Shown here: positions 11,801 to 22,887 of the stretch, piece after piece | Layout of the letters: each line of letters opens with the position of its first letter | Position numbering within the stretch: position 1 is the stretch's first letter | Origin: Saccharina japonica | Taxonomy: Eukaryota; Sar; Phaeophyceae; Laminariales; Laminariaceae | Direction: 5' to 3' | Length of the DNA stretch: 64,000 nt | NCBI GenBank assembly: GCA_008828725.1 | Contig: MEHQ01002486.1 | Coordinates: 411,553-475,552, forward strand | Notes under the pieces: generated by a model | Database searches by the model: none | What the model was told of the DNA's origin: nothing | What the model saw: the letters and a program-made list of their open reading frames with translations, nothing else | Position numbers and translations under genes: made by a program

Positions 11801-12686
11801 CATACAGACGCGCAATCAAAGGGGTGTTAATTTAGATCTACTGCTGTGTACTACTGTTGTATACCAGGTATACTGTATACTGTACCAGCACTATAGAGCG
11901 GGCTACGAGTTGCAGAGAGTTGCACACACCTTGGCAGGCGTTGTGAAGGATACACAGCGAGACAGAGTGTAAAGTGTAGACGTGTAGACTCAGCTATGCA
12001 CAACACAACCGTCTGGTGTGCGTCGACAACTACTAGGGCCGGCTTTCGCCGACATGAGCCCATCTGCACAATGTCACTGCTTGGTACTGCTGTACATGTC
12101 ATGATTTGTTCACCGTAACGGCCAAGTGCGACAACCGGGACCCAATCAAACCCCATCTGCCTGTCCGACAGCATACGACACAAGCGACGGGGTGACACCC
12201 TGGGAATCCTCGTCTATCATATGCTATGATGCGAGTCTCCATCGAAAGCAGCCCGAGGCACCTCTGTCCATGACACGTGACATAATGACACATGTACGAT
12301 ACCTGCTCTGATTGCCTACGACGTACCCCTTCCATGCACTGAAGAGTAGCCTTGCCCATACGGTCGACCGAATCTTCGAACGAATCCGGCAGTTCCGTCA
12401 CGTACGGGTCTACCTTCTTCTCCTCTGTGCCCGTCACCGTAGTAGGCACCTCTGTTGGCGACGATGACATCCCGGCTGCACTAGCGCGTGACCCACGAGA
12501 GGCCTTGATCGGTTGAGTGCTTCGGGAAGCTTGCGTCGAGGTTGAGGTTGCTGGGTTGGTGCACCATCGCGCCGTAGACCCTAGGCTTGGTGCTACCACG
12601 AAGGCGAAAACTCCAGGAGATTGGAGAAACCCCAGTGCGAAGCACACGCCAAGCGTGGCTTTGGACAGGCCTAGAGGTCCAGTCAT
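8825..12686 (-). CDS. DUF1995 (LPA3-like) plastid protein, six exons, complete
   Basis: Exons 12686-12327, 11740-11581, 11123-11038, 10525-10403, 9931-9771 and 9029-8825 join in frame (phases 0, 1, 0, 0, 2) to 364 codons plus stop. Residues 1-25 form a signal peptide, MTGPLG...SPGVFA, followed by FVVAP: the Phe after the cleavage site marks plastid import in algae with secondary red plastids. The DUF1995 domain follows: NLVRIDFDTSAGDE near 121, the LFFPDAGSAALAKFEW block, LVNPALINMGTTGYGLAGR, YYLRTLPWGAVTK, and the tail YTVWQDDANDPSGYRLL. The plant relatives include LPA3, which helps assemble photosystem II. The exact role here is inferred from family only. A divergent exon candidate starts 90 bp upstream. 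Confidence 0.88.
9520..9692 (-). repeat. poly(C)-ended dispersed repeat, copy 2
   Basis: Inverted copy of the family at 5588 and 25553, in the last intron of the DUF1995 gene. It starts with a run of 17 G (9523-9539), then GTGTACTCATGTCGTGCACG and the CCGGGACGGAGCACGTTGGG core. Confidence 0.75.
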
Positions 12687-12775
12687 GGGGGCCGGGTTGG
12701 GTGGAGTTTTATCTACGAAAAGGCTCGTAGAGCGTCGAGCGCAAGCTCTTAGCTCTAGAAGGGTTTCAATTTGAT

Positions 12776-12986
12776 ATGGAGGCGGTTGCAAAGCGGATTT
12801 TCGGACGATCACGATCTCTGCTTTGTTCTGGATGTGGGCGCATGCCGATGCCAGTCCGGTGCTCTCACGCTCTCAACGCACAAACCAACAGGAGCTTCAG
12901 GCGAAGAGACGATACACGGAGTATAATATCTCGCGAGAAGAGCATTAATATTATCGGATTAACTGGGCCAGACACAGACTTCGTCG
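12776..12986 (+). CDS. candidate divergent first exon
   Basis: ATG at 12776 opens a frame of 70 codons, MEAVAKRIFGRSRSLLCSGC onward, that reaches the strong donor GTCG|GTGAGT at 12986 (phase 1). It is divergent from the DUF1995 gene, with 90 bp between the two start codons, which would make a shared promoter. No matching next exon was found, and the frame may only be antisense to the 5' leader of the neighbour. Confidence 0.3.
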
Positions 12987-15400
12987 GTGAGTGAGAGCCT
13001 ATTTCACACGTTGGTCCTACGAGTAAGAGTAGTCCTTACTCCTTACAGCAGTAGTAGCGTAGTTGTTGTTGTTGTCTTCACATTAAAGCAGCAGCTACAA
13101 TTGTAGTACGTTCACGCTGCTTGCTCAGTCTACGAGTACATATGTACTGGTGGTGTAGACGCTATGATCAGCAGGCACAATAGGTCTCCTGACCCAGGCG
13201 AGACTCACCTATATAAAGGGACAAAACCATGCGCATTGCGGGTTGTATCAAACACCGTAGGGTCTGCTTTGTTCCTTGGTCTACGTCACAACGCAGGGAG
13301 TCGGGCGCAGCAAGTGCGGGTTGATTCTCCTCGCAAGTACAAGTACGTCCGTGGCAGTATCATAAGTGCTTGTTCGACAGCAGTCCGAGTACACGATCAC
13401 ACACAACAACCGCAGTGCAAGTACTCGTACTCAGAGGTACAAGTACGTCAGCCAGAGACTGCTGTGGGTTTGTGGCTTGTGGGGTTTGGGAGCTCATTCC
13501 GCTTTGATCCTGGAGCCTTACGTAACTACCTTGTTGATATTGCGTTCGCCACCATTAGCTGGTATCATAGATCTCTACAGAGACTTGATAAGGCGCCTTC
13601 TGCGATGCGGCAGTAGGCAGTAGTATTAATAGTAGTCTACAGATTGAGGTCACAGGTACCGCACGTAGTACTGCTGTGTCCGAAGTACTGCTGTGCCCAG
13701 GGTCCCAGGGTATCATACGTAGAGGTACCCTCGTTCAACATGCTTCTTACCGAATGCAGCAACAGTAGTAGCAGCAGCAGCAGCAGCAGTGTGTGGTCTG
13801 TCTCCCTTGCGCTAACCGATGTTGCCAACTAGATCGACGTAAAGGGAGGTCTCTATGTATGTATGTACAAGGGCTCCGCTGCGCGGGCGGCTAACGCCGC
13901 CCGCTACGCTCGCGGAAGGAAGAATAGAACCAAATGTGAAAAGCGTAAAAGAGGAACATGTAATGTTTTTGCAACTGGCGACTTGATAATGCCAAGAGCT
14001 CCATATGTATGACGGCAAATACAGGACAGAAACAATACTGGTGATTTTTTTATCTTCCGACACGAAAAAACATCGCGAAGAAAGCAAAGCTTCGCTCCGA
14101 GGGACAGCCACCCTCTACGCTCGCGCAACTTAAGAAAAGGGACAGAAGAGGTCCACGATGTGTAAAGACCGACTTGAAAAGGCCAAAGAGATTCATGGTG
14201 CAATGCAGCGAAATACTTACTGCTGTACCCAACTGAACGTACAGTACCCGTCTACCGCTGTATTGTGATGCAGGAGTACTGGTATGTGGCATATATTATG
14301 TGGCAAATCAACTATCATACCTGTGTACGACGACAGCAGTACGACACAAAAAAACACACACACACACCAAAGAACAAACAAACGTACAGGCGACTTGCAA
14401 ATGCATACAGCAGTACTCGTAGTAGATAGATACAGAGCTCCATGCTCCAGGACAACAGAGCTGTATGTTCGGAAGAAAGAAAAAGCACAACAACCTGGCT
14501 CACAGCACGGCGCTGCGCTGCCTGCTGGGGGTGTGATGTGTGCTTTTTTCGTGACTACTAAGTGTGGTAGTACAACAACAGCAGCAGCAGCAGCAGCAGC
14601 AGTACTACTGTAGTACCTTCGATCTTTGTATGTATAGAACGAGTATGAAAGAGAAAGCACAGCAGTAGTAGTAGTAGTAGTACGGTCGTCGATCGAATGG
14701 TACAAAAATCCAACAAAACTGAGAAAGACGTACATACGTATGCTACTCGTACTCGTACTCGAACAAAACGCTCCCCGCCCACCCGCGATCACCTCGCCAT
14801 CGATTCGGTCCGGGTCGAGCCCTACTGCCTCTCTGCCCCAGTGAGCCCCGGGGCCCACCTCGGGTGAAGCCCGGTGCTCACCCGTGGCCCTCGTTCACCC
14901 GCTCGAGGATGAGCATGCCTCTGTAAATAATAGTTTTTCGACAAATAGCGCACCGCTTGAACTTGGCTTGAATGTTCTTTTATTACAGACAAAAAAATCC
15001 TTATAATTTCGGACATACATACTGGATTCATTGCAGCAGCAGCAACAGCGAGGACCTTCATGCTCCCCTCGTGTCTCGATGGACACGCCACGCCTAGCCA
15101 CGAAAAAAACGACCGCGCTCCTTCTGACCCTCCCCTCTACTGGCCAGCGCCCTCCCATATACCCGCGGTGGTGCCGGGCTTGCACGTACTGTCGTGCTCA
15201 CTGGGTACACGCACGAACCCAAAACCGGAAATGTTTAAAAAAAATCAAGTACGTCGTATCAAAAAATGTTTTGTAAAAAAGTTGAAATTGCAATTTTAGA
15301 AAAAAAAACACAGAAACCTAGGAAACCCAAGAACCTCCGGAAAGCAAGTAACTTCTGCTTCGGCAATTAGAGGCTGAGAGTGGCTGTGAGGTACCAACAT
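12987..15400. other. repeat-rich intergenic with CAG/CTG and GTAC-type tracts
   Basis: Holds short CAG repeats at about 13754-13790 and 14575-14607, (AGT)n near 14660-14680 and several GTACGAGTAC-like palindromes. On the minus strand a 39-nt segment at about 14927-14889 (TTTACAG|...GG|GTGAGC, peptide GMLILERVNEGHG) looks like a mini-exon, but I could not join it to others. Confidence 0.4.
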
Positions 15401-15436
15401 ATGCCGAGGAAAGCTTCCGAACCAAAGAAGATCAAG
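15401..15436 (+). CDS. candidate short first exon
   Basis: ATG at 15401 codes for the basic peptide MPRKASEPKKIK and ends at a textbook donor, ATCAAG|GTATGT, in phase 0. It would suit the start of a nuclear, DNA-binding type protein, but no partner exon was found downstream. Confidence 0.3.
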
Positions 15437-15764
15437 GTATGTATTGATATGTATCCGTTGATCCTTTGATGTACTTCATCCAATACGCTCGACCGACTTA
15501 AAATTTAAAATACTCGTGCTTGCTCCCGATGACTTAAGTACTGCTATGAATATTCCCACTCACGTTGTATACTCGTACCTGGTATATACGTATGATACGA
15601 GTACTGTTTACAACGCTGCGCTCCGCGGGCGGCTATACGCCGCGCGCTACGCTCGCTCAAGGAAGTAGATCAGACGAAAGGGTAATCAGATAGAAGACGT
15701 TGTTGAATTGGTGCAGTGCGACTTGCAAATGCCAAGAGGTCGTGCGTGCGGGAAGAAAACCGTC

Positions 15765-16493
15765 TAAGGCGAGTTATCATCGGTCGCGGATGCTGCTGCG
15801 TGCGTGCGCAAAGCACCACTTTTTTTTTTTGGTAAAATCGAAGAGACAGAGAACAAAAATAAGTCCAGGACTGATCCTGAATAAAAACGGCAAACTCGAG
15901 AACAAACAAAAAGTTAAAGTTTGATAAAAACAAACATAAATTGGCGAGGCTGTCGCATTTCGGGCAAGAGATCCAGGCACAGTTCGTCAGCGTCTCTCAG
16001 CCTTGGCAACCACCACTCTCAGAGCAATGATGCATATCATATCATATCATATCATATCATATCATATCATATCATAGCATATCATATCATATCATATCAT
16101 ATCATAGCACATCATATCATATCATATCATATCATATCATACAGCTTCAGAGATTTGGTGCCATCTCGTTCCGTATAAGGCGAGTTATGATCGGCCGCGC
16201 ATGCTGCTGCTTGCGCAAAGCACCAACCTTTGTTTTGGATGAATCGAAGAAATGAATCGAAGAAACAAAGAACAAAAATAATTCCAGGACCGATCCCGAA
16301 AGTAGTTTTCCCGTCCGCCATGATCCAGGCACAGTTCGTCAGCGTCTCTCAGCCTTGGCAACCACCACTCTCAGAGCAATGATGCATATCATATCATATC
16401 ATATCATATCATATCATATCATATCATAGCATATCATATCATATCATATCATATCATATCATATCATATCATATCATATCATAAAATAATTTC
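15765..16493. repeat. tandem segmental duplication with (ATATC)n arrays
   Basis: Copy 1 (15765-16141) and copy 2 (16176-16493) share GGCGAGTTAT...GCAAAGCACCA, the AGATCCAGGCACAGTTCGTC segment and then an (ATATC)n microsatellite (16033-16141 and 16384-16493). The 5-bp arrays are each about 110 bp. Confidence 0.85.
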
Positions 16494-17187
16494 CCCGTCG
16501 GGAATTAGGAGCCGAGAGTCGGCTGAGAGGCCAGGGGAAAGTGTCAAGGCTGGTCTCCCAAGTGGGGGAGACCCTTGTTTGTTGATGTTTGTACATAGGT
16601 ACCAGATATATATGTATACTGTACATACCTGGTACATATATATGTATACTTGGTATCAGGGTTATACTTAGGCCGTGCGGCGGTGCGCTGGCGCGCTTTT
16701 TTCGCGAGAATTCCGCTAAGCGCATCATGTATGTATGTGCTGGGGTCAATGTGCGACTTGCCATGCCTACGAGTACCTCCGTTTTTTGGCGGCGCACTTG
16801 TTTTCGCCGCAAAAATCGGGTTCCGTTTCGCCGTATATAGGCGTTTTTGTTTTCTCGGTATTTTCGCCGTAGCTGCTGCTGCTGCTGTGGAGCATCGCAC
16901 ACAGCCGTCGGTCTTGCTTCTGGTTTAACTCTGACAGCGGGACCCTCTGTCCCAACGTGCTCTAGTGCAACAACTGCTGTGTGTGGTTCTCTCATGAGTG
17001 TGCCAAGTGGATGATGAGGAAACTTGTGGGTGTTCGGGCGATGCTCGCCGTGAGCTCGTAGTAGTAAATGCTCGTCCACGACCATTTGACTATTAATATG
17101 GCTACGAGGGTGATGCTTTTGTTCCGTTTTCGTTCGTCTTCTTCCTCTTCTTTTTTTGCCTTCGTACTTTGTTTTGCTTGGTCCCAC
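16474..17187 (-). CDS. unassigned open frame, 237 codons
   Basis: An uninterrupted minus-strand frame starts MGPSKTKYEGKKRRGRRR and is very basic at its N-terminus. It has a Gln run near residue 105 and then a charged stretch, LRRKYRENKNAYIRRNG. Its C-terminal third runs into GTAC-rich repeat and the end of the (ATATC) array, so at most the first 140 codons look like protein. I do not recognise a domain. It may be chance. Confidence 0.25.
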   Translation of the reverse strand: MGPSKTKYEGKKRRGRRRTKTEQKHHPRSHINSQMVVDEHLLLRAHGEHRPNTHKFPHHPLGTLMREPHTAVVALEHVGTEGPAVRVKPEARPTAVCDAPQQQQQLRRKYRENKNAYIRRNGTRFLRRKQVRRQKTEVLVGMASRTLTPAHTYMMRLAEFSRKKRASAPPHGLSITLIPSIHIYVPGMYSIHIYLVPMYKHQQTRVSPTWETSLDTFPWPLSRLSAPNSRRGNYFMI

Positions 17188-17688
17188 TACGCATACTGTA
17201 CTTTTTTTACGCTAAAAGGAGCCTGATGCCCGCCTACTACAATAATAATAGGGTAAAAGGAGCGTGTAAGACGCACTTACTTTTGGAATATATACGCATA
17301 TATATTATATATCTATTTAATTACCAAATTGTCGTGCACCACGTGACAGAAAGCCTTAGGATAACTCTGCTCGGTACATTTTCCAGCGTCTCAGAGAGTT
17401 CGTGGTTTTCTCAAGAGAAATGTATCTGTTTCATAAACCACAGCAGCATCATCAGTGGAGATATCACGTATATATCACGTGAGCTTTACAAACAAACACA
17501 AAACAAAATGAATACATATGTTTCGTATCATATCATGCTATGCGCACCGGCATTGCCCCCGTAGCTATCACATTACCCCGACTTTTACGAGAGCATGCTG
17601 ATCTTACTACGAGACAAGAGCAAACACGCACGCACTTGGCGCATGCTGCGGTAGAGGCGCACCATGTACGTTTTGTATGAGGCTTGAG

Positions 17689-18080
17689 GAGCTCTGTACT
17701 AACACAGTAAGTCCAAAAAATGATTTTAGAGGAAACTAAAAACGCTACCCGATGTATAACTCCATGCTATTATTACTAATAAGTGTTATACTAAGTATTT
17801 AAATATATTACAAACATCGCATTTTATTCTTAAATGACACCAACTAACTGTCGAGAACGCATATTATAGATATAGCGCGGGTAGGAGCTCTGTACTAATA
17901 GTAAGTCCAAAGAATGATTTTAGAGGAAACTAAAAACGCTACCCGATGTATAACTCCATGCTATTATTACTAATAAGTGTTATACTAAGTATCTAAATAT
18001 ATTACTAATATTGCATTTTATTATTAAATGACACCAACTAACTGTCGAGAACGCATATTATAGATAGATATAGCGTGGGT
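17689..18080. repeat. 196-bp tandem duplication
   Basis: Units 17689-17884 and 17885-18080 begin GAGCTCTGTACTAA and share AGGAAACTAAAAACGCTACC and AACTAACTGTCGAGAACGCA with only a few differences. The unit ends pass into the dispersed repeat that continues to about 18245. Confidence 0.9.
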
Positions 18081-18245
18081 ATACACAGTTCGACGAGAGT
18101 TGACGAGGGAAGAAAGTGCTGAAATCTTCTCGCGATAAAAATGCAAGACAAATAACCGTAGTCGGGGGGGAGGGAGAAGAGCGTACGTTGTGACCCCGGA
18201 TCTGAGCTACGACTAGGAAGGAGAGGGAAAGGAAGGGCGAAGAAA
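18060..18245 (+). repeat. dispersed repeat F, copy 1
   Basis: Contains GAGGGAAGAAAGTGCTGAAA, TCTTCTCGCGATAAAAA, GGAGGGAGAAGAGC and GTGACCCCGGATCTGAG. Related copies lie at 21089-21334 (minus), 21582-21790 (plus) and 48648-48733 (minus, partial). No coding potential; probably a short nonautonomous element. Confidence 0.75.
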
Positions 18246-19077
18246 ATGAATGGGATGGAAGAAAAGAAAGAAAACAAATGGAACACAAGAATGAAATTCC
18301 GACGATTTTGCTCAGAAAATGTTGGAGTCAAAAAGTGCCATCTCTATCGTAGCACGCGCCGCTTACTTGAAAAAAGCGAGAGAAACACAATTATTCGTCC
18401 ATCACTATACTACTACTATCATTATACGTGACTTTTACCCGAGTTGAAGTTGGTTGAAGTGGTTTCCGACTTCCCCCAGCACACTCGCTCGCCGCGTATA
18501 CTAGGGCGTGTGGTGGCAGACCGCTCTGTTATGTCGGCAAAACGCTCGTTTTATTCGAGGTCGGGTAGTAGTGGTGTAGAGGCGTTCCAGGCCCAAGCTA
18601 TAAGCGTGTTTGGGGCATACAAGAGAAAACGCAATAACACCCATTCGTGTTTGTCGAGACAAGCCATTTTGACGTCTTTTTTGCCGCATATCATTAATGT
18701 TGGGAAAAGGGAAAACATGGGGGAAAAGGGGGGAAAGCGAAGGAACATAAAACAGTCTTTTGTACCGCATGTCGTTCATATTTGAAAAAGGAAAAAAAAA
18801 TGTGTAAAAGGGGGGGAAAGCGAAAGAACAAAAAACAGTTTTTTTTTACCGCATGTCATTAATATTTGAAAAAGAAAAAAATGGGGGAAAGGGGGGGAAA
18901 GCGAAAGAACGAAAAATAGGCAAGGGAGGCATACGGCAGGCGAGTACGGGCGTCCTTACGCAGTTGCTACTTCGATACTGGAAAGGCACGCATCACGATG
19001 ATGGTCACACGCAGTCGTCAGGCTTCTGGACGCCCCCCCACCTCGCTCCCCCGCCACCCCCCCCCTCCAGGTTATTC

Positions 19078-20660
19078 GCGCCGGAGCGTTGTTATCGAAA
19101 CTAAATAAACACTCCGTAGGGTTTATGGATTACGCTCTTGAGTCTTACAGAACGCGCTCTTTAGGGGTTTGATTATGTATAGCCCCTTACCCTCCGGAGG
19201 TATCGTGAGCTTGATATCCCATGGAAGGTATTGTGTTTTGCGTTGCCCTCCAGAAGGTGCGCTGTGACCGGTTTTACGAATGGTATCCCCGCTGGAGTGT
19301 TGTCATGGAAGTGAAACACTCCAGAGGACTTATGAATTAAACTCTGGAGGGTTAGATTTACATAAATCACTCTGGAGGGTTTTGGTTGTTTACGTAATAC
19401 CTGGTAAACCTTATCCTCGAGCGGGATTGTCCGTTTTTTAACTCTGGATGGCATTGCGTGTGTGTTAACCATTCAGCTTGTGCACTCAGGGGCGTTTCAT
19501 TAACGGCATTCCCGCTGGAGCGTTGTTATCGTAAACTAACACTCCAGAGTGTCTTTGGGTTAGACTCTGCAAAATTATTTTTAAAGAAATAGCAGCTCCA
19601 GAGGGGTTTGGTTATTAGTTATTCCTTACTACCCTCTAGAGGTATTTTGGGCTTGATTACCCCTGGAGAGTATTATTTTCTCCCCAACCATCCAGAGGGT
19701 ACATGCTGGAGGGCTTTATAAACGTTATCCCCGCTGGAGTGTTATTGTAGTAATGAAACACCCCAGAGGGTTTAAGGATGAAACTCTGGAGGGTTAGATT
19801 GGCAGAAATTCTCGGGCGTTTGATTCTGCAATGCACCTTACCCTCTAGAGGGATTATCAGGTTGGTTGACCATTCAGCGTGTGTAATCTGGAACGCTATA
19901 TTGACGATATTCCCGTAGGGGCGTTGTTATCGTAACTAAACACTCAATAGGGACTATGCATTAAACTCTGGAGGGTTGACTTATACATAAATATCTCTAG
20001 AGGGGTTTGGTTATATATGTAACACCTTTGCCCTCTATGCATAGAGAGGTATCATGTGGTTGATAACCTCTGGGGGGTATTTTGTTTCATTAACACCTCT
20101 AGAGGGTGCACGCTCGAGGGTGTTATGAGCGATATTCCCGCCGGAGTGTTGCTATGGTAATTAAGCACCGGTTTATGGAACTTAAGCTCTAAAGGGTTGA
20201 ATTGTACAGAATTAGCTCTGGGGGGTTTTACTATGTATAACACCGCACCCTCTAGAGGTATTACGAGCTTACTAACCTCTGGAGGGCACTGCATTATTCT
20301 TAACCCTCCAGAGGGTACACTGTAGAGGGTTTTATTAACGACATTCCCGCTGGAGTGTTGTTTTGAAATTGAAACACTCCTCCAGAGGTTTCATTGGCCA
20401 ACTAAACTCTAGAGGGTTTGATATATAAAGAAAAAGCTCTGGAGGGGTTCGATTATGTATTATCCGCCTCTGGAGGGGCAACCGTCGTAGGTGTAAAAAA
20501 AGCCTCTAGAGGGTTCATCAACCCTATTGTGGAGGCAGTTTTCCCTCTAGAGCTAAGTCGTAAAACTCTCCAGAGGGTTCAACTACACTCTACTGTAGAG
20601 AGGGTGGTTGTTCCCTCTAGAGGGTAGTTTTCGGCTGTGGAGGGTTTTGGGGTGCAGCGA
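19078..20660. repeat. diverged satellite rich in CTCCAGAGGG palindromes
   Basis: About seven units of 178-225 bp, each starting near ATTCCCGCTGGAGTGTTGTTAT (19081, 19286, 19509, 19730, 19909, 20133, 20341). Within each unit the 10-mer CCCTCCAGAG or its complement CTCTGGAGGG, with variants such as CCCTCTAGAGG, recurs about every 40 bp in both orientations, so the array can fold into many hairpins. No long open frame and no similarity I know. Confidence 0.85.
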
Positions 20661-20763
20661 AATGGCCGCGTGTGAACGCTCTATCCTTGCGCGCTCTTAC
20701 ATCGGGATGCCCACTATTCGATTCAAATAAGTAATAACCAAGTTTATTATAATAGCTTACCAC

Positions 20764-20914
20764 TACAGTACAGGACACCTAATAAGAAACAGGAAGTATG
20801 GTCCAGGCTGGATTTCTTATTCGAGAGAGGGTGTTTTCTATACACCAATTCCAAGATAACGACTCCCGAATTTATTATTTTCCTCCAAACCTCAGCCTGG
20901 ATTTATTGTTAGCC
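20764..20914 (+). repeat. dispersed repeat G, copy 1
   Basis: Matches 55389-55536 in opposite orientation: TACAGGACACCTAATAAG, CCAGGCTGGATTTCTTATTC and CGACTCCCGAATTT. Ends carry AATAAGAAA / TTTCTTATT type inverted sequence. Confidence 0.75.
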
Positions 20915-21088
20915 TTCAAGGAACTTACGACGCATGGACCAAAAAAAGGGACTTGCAGGGAGGAAACGCCATTTTCCTCTGCGCTTTGCCAAAAATTAAT
21001 ACGTTTTCCGTACCTGGGCGAGGCTCAGCAGTTTCCCATATACGTATGTATGATATTATATGTGTGTGTTTTTTTTTTTTTTTTTTTT

Positions 21089-21334
21089 CCATCCCATTTA
21101 TTAGATCCGTCCTTCCTTTCTCTCTCATTCCTACCTGGTAGTCGTAACTCAGATCCGGGGTCACAAAGTAGGCTCTTCTCCCTCCACCCCTACTACGGGG
21201 TTCTTGCCTTGCATTTTTATCGCGAGAAGATTTCAGCAATTAATTATTTCTTTCCTCGTCAACCCTCGTCGAGTTGTGCTTACCCACGCTACAGTATGCG
21301 CTCTCGACAGTTAGTTGGTGTCACTTGAGAATAA
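21089..21334 (-). repeat. dispersed repeat F, copy 2
   Basis: Reverse-oriented copy of the repeat at 18060-18245 and 21582-21790. With the next copy it forms a head-to-head inverted pair about 250 bp apart. It is preceded by a run of about 20 T. Confidence 0.8.
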
Positions 21335-21351
21335 AAATCTCCATACGTCGT

Positions 21352-21425
21352 ACATACGGAGACTCGAACCTTCAACCTCCAACCTATCAGTCTACCTGCT
21401 AGACCGCCGGAGCGACCGGCTTGTA
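21352..21425 (-). repeat. tRNA-like sequence with A and B boxes
   Basis: On the minus strand GGTCTAGCAGGTAGAC can form a 4-bp D stem (GTCT/AGAC), and GGTTCGAGTC is a good B box 18 bp further on. The anticodon and acceptor stems do not pair well. It is most likely a tRNA-derived repeat or tRNA pseudogene, lying in the loop between two inverted copies of repeat F. Confidence 0.45.
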
Positions 21426-21581
21426 TGAGGCAAAAGGCGGATAATTATTCAAGTTTCCAGCAGGCGGAAAACAATGTTTCATGTTAATTAATACCTGGTA
21501 CTAATTGAAGACATTATTGATCAGTAGTTTTCACCTCCGAAACTTTCCCGTAAAAATATATACATAAAAGGGAACCAATTG

Positions 21582-21790
21582 CTGAGAGCGCCTTCGTGGC
21601 GTGGGTAGGCGGAATTTGACGCAAGCCGACGAGGGAAGAAAGTGCTGAAATCTTCTCGCGATAAAAAATCAAGGCAAGCACCCCCGTAGTAGGGGTGGAG
21701 GGAGAAGAGCCTACTTTGTGACCCCGGATGTGAGTTACGACTAGGGAGGGAGAGAGAAAAGAAGGGCGGAGATAATAAATGGGAGATGGA
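21582..21790 (+). repeat. dispersed repeat F, copy 3
   Basis: Direct-orientation copy of the repeat at 18060-18245, with GAGGGAAGAAAGTGCTGAAA and GTGACCCCGGATGTGAG. Confidence 0.8.
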
Positions 21791-22798
21791 CAAACAAAAA
21801 ATAAATAAATGAATAGATCATATACGTGTACTGGGAAGAAATAGGGGGAAAAGAGGGTGAATTAATTCATACTACAGTAGTAGTAGGGCGAGGGAAAAGA
21901 GGGATACCTAATTCATTCTGTAAAAGCGGGAGAACATGTTTTCTATTAATTCATACTAATTCAAGACATTAATTACTTAATTTTCACTTTCGAAGGACAC
22001 GACAAAACACAGGTAAACCTAAAGTAACTATAATACGTAATAGGTAGTGTGGATGGGGGTACTCTGTAGATTAAATTAATTAATGAACTACTTGAGCTAG
22101 TGGGGATTAATTAATTTTTTAGCGAAAGAGGGAGAAGAATATATTATTATGGTTGGACACGTTGTTTGGTTGTTGTTGCTGCTGTGTACGATACTCTATT
22201 AATAATGCTGTAGTAATAGCCGTACCGCGAACTTTGCAATCCCATCGACCCGTGTTTTCGTTTCAGTCCCAGTCCTCTTAATCTCGTACGAAGTATATTT
22301 TACACCGCAGTGTGCATTATTACTACTACTGCTGTAACTTTTATCTCGGAAAAGGTGGTGGGCTCTAGGAGTCCTGATTGATATGTGTTGCATGGCAGGT
22401 TGTTGATACGTTGATACCAGGTAGGTACATAAGAACTCGTTCGGAAGGATCCGATATTTTCATTCGGTTTCTGCATCATACCACAGATATTATGGGCATG
22501 TTGTATACCTCTGTATCTGGAATAATAGTATTGCACAGACGATTATAAAAACCTTAAAACGACGAGCCTGTGCTTCCCGCTTTTTTTTCCATACAGCACA
22601 ACGGGTGCAACACTTTCACTACGACGTCGGCATCCCCCCACCCTCACGAGAAAGTGCCGGGGTTGACTATCCGGCTGGAGTGGTACTCAGCCAGAAACCA
22701 ACCCAAGAGACAGGACGAAGATTAATTGGGCTTGAAGGGGCGCGTTAGATCGATCGGTGGGAAGGGGGGCTTCACACGGCAGCAGGGAGATTCTCAGC
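21791..22798. other. AT-rich intergenic, no gene seen
   Basis: AT-rich sequence with several ATTAATTAATT runs. No splice-bounded frame stands out. TACCAGGTA occurs at 22415. Confidence 0.5.
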
Positions 22799-22887
22799 AT
22801 GGCCTCAACTGATGATGACAACGTGGCCGTGAGTCGCGAGAGAGAGAGCGACGCCGAAGATCTAATTGCCTCGTCGCCAAGTCTGTG
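22799..22887 (+). CDS. candidate first exon, acidic N-terminus
   Basis: ATG at 22799 codes for MASTDDDNVAVSRERESDAE and nine more residues and ends at the strong donor CTGTG|GTGAGG, phase 2. A very good acceptor (pyrimidine tract then CTGCAG) lies at about 23053, but its frame does not match. The next exon was not found; a later exon candidate is at 24592-24675. Confidence 0.4.

Noticed and set aside
14217-14858. 213-codon minus-strand frame
   Set aside because: Crosses CAG and AGT triplet repeats and has Ala and Thr runs; only its first residues, next to a mini-exon candidate, look protein-like.
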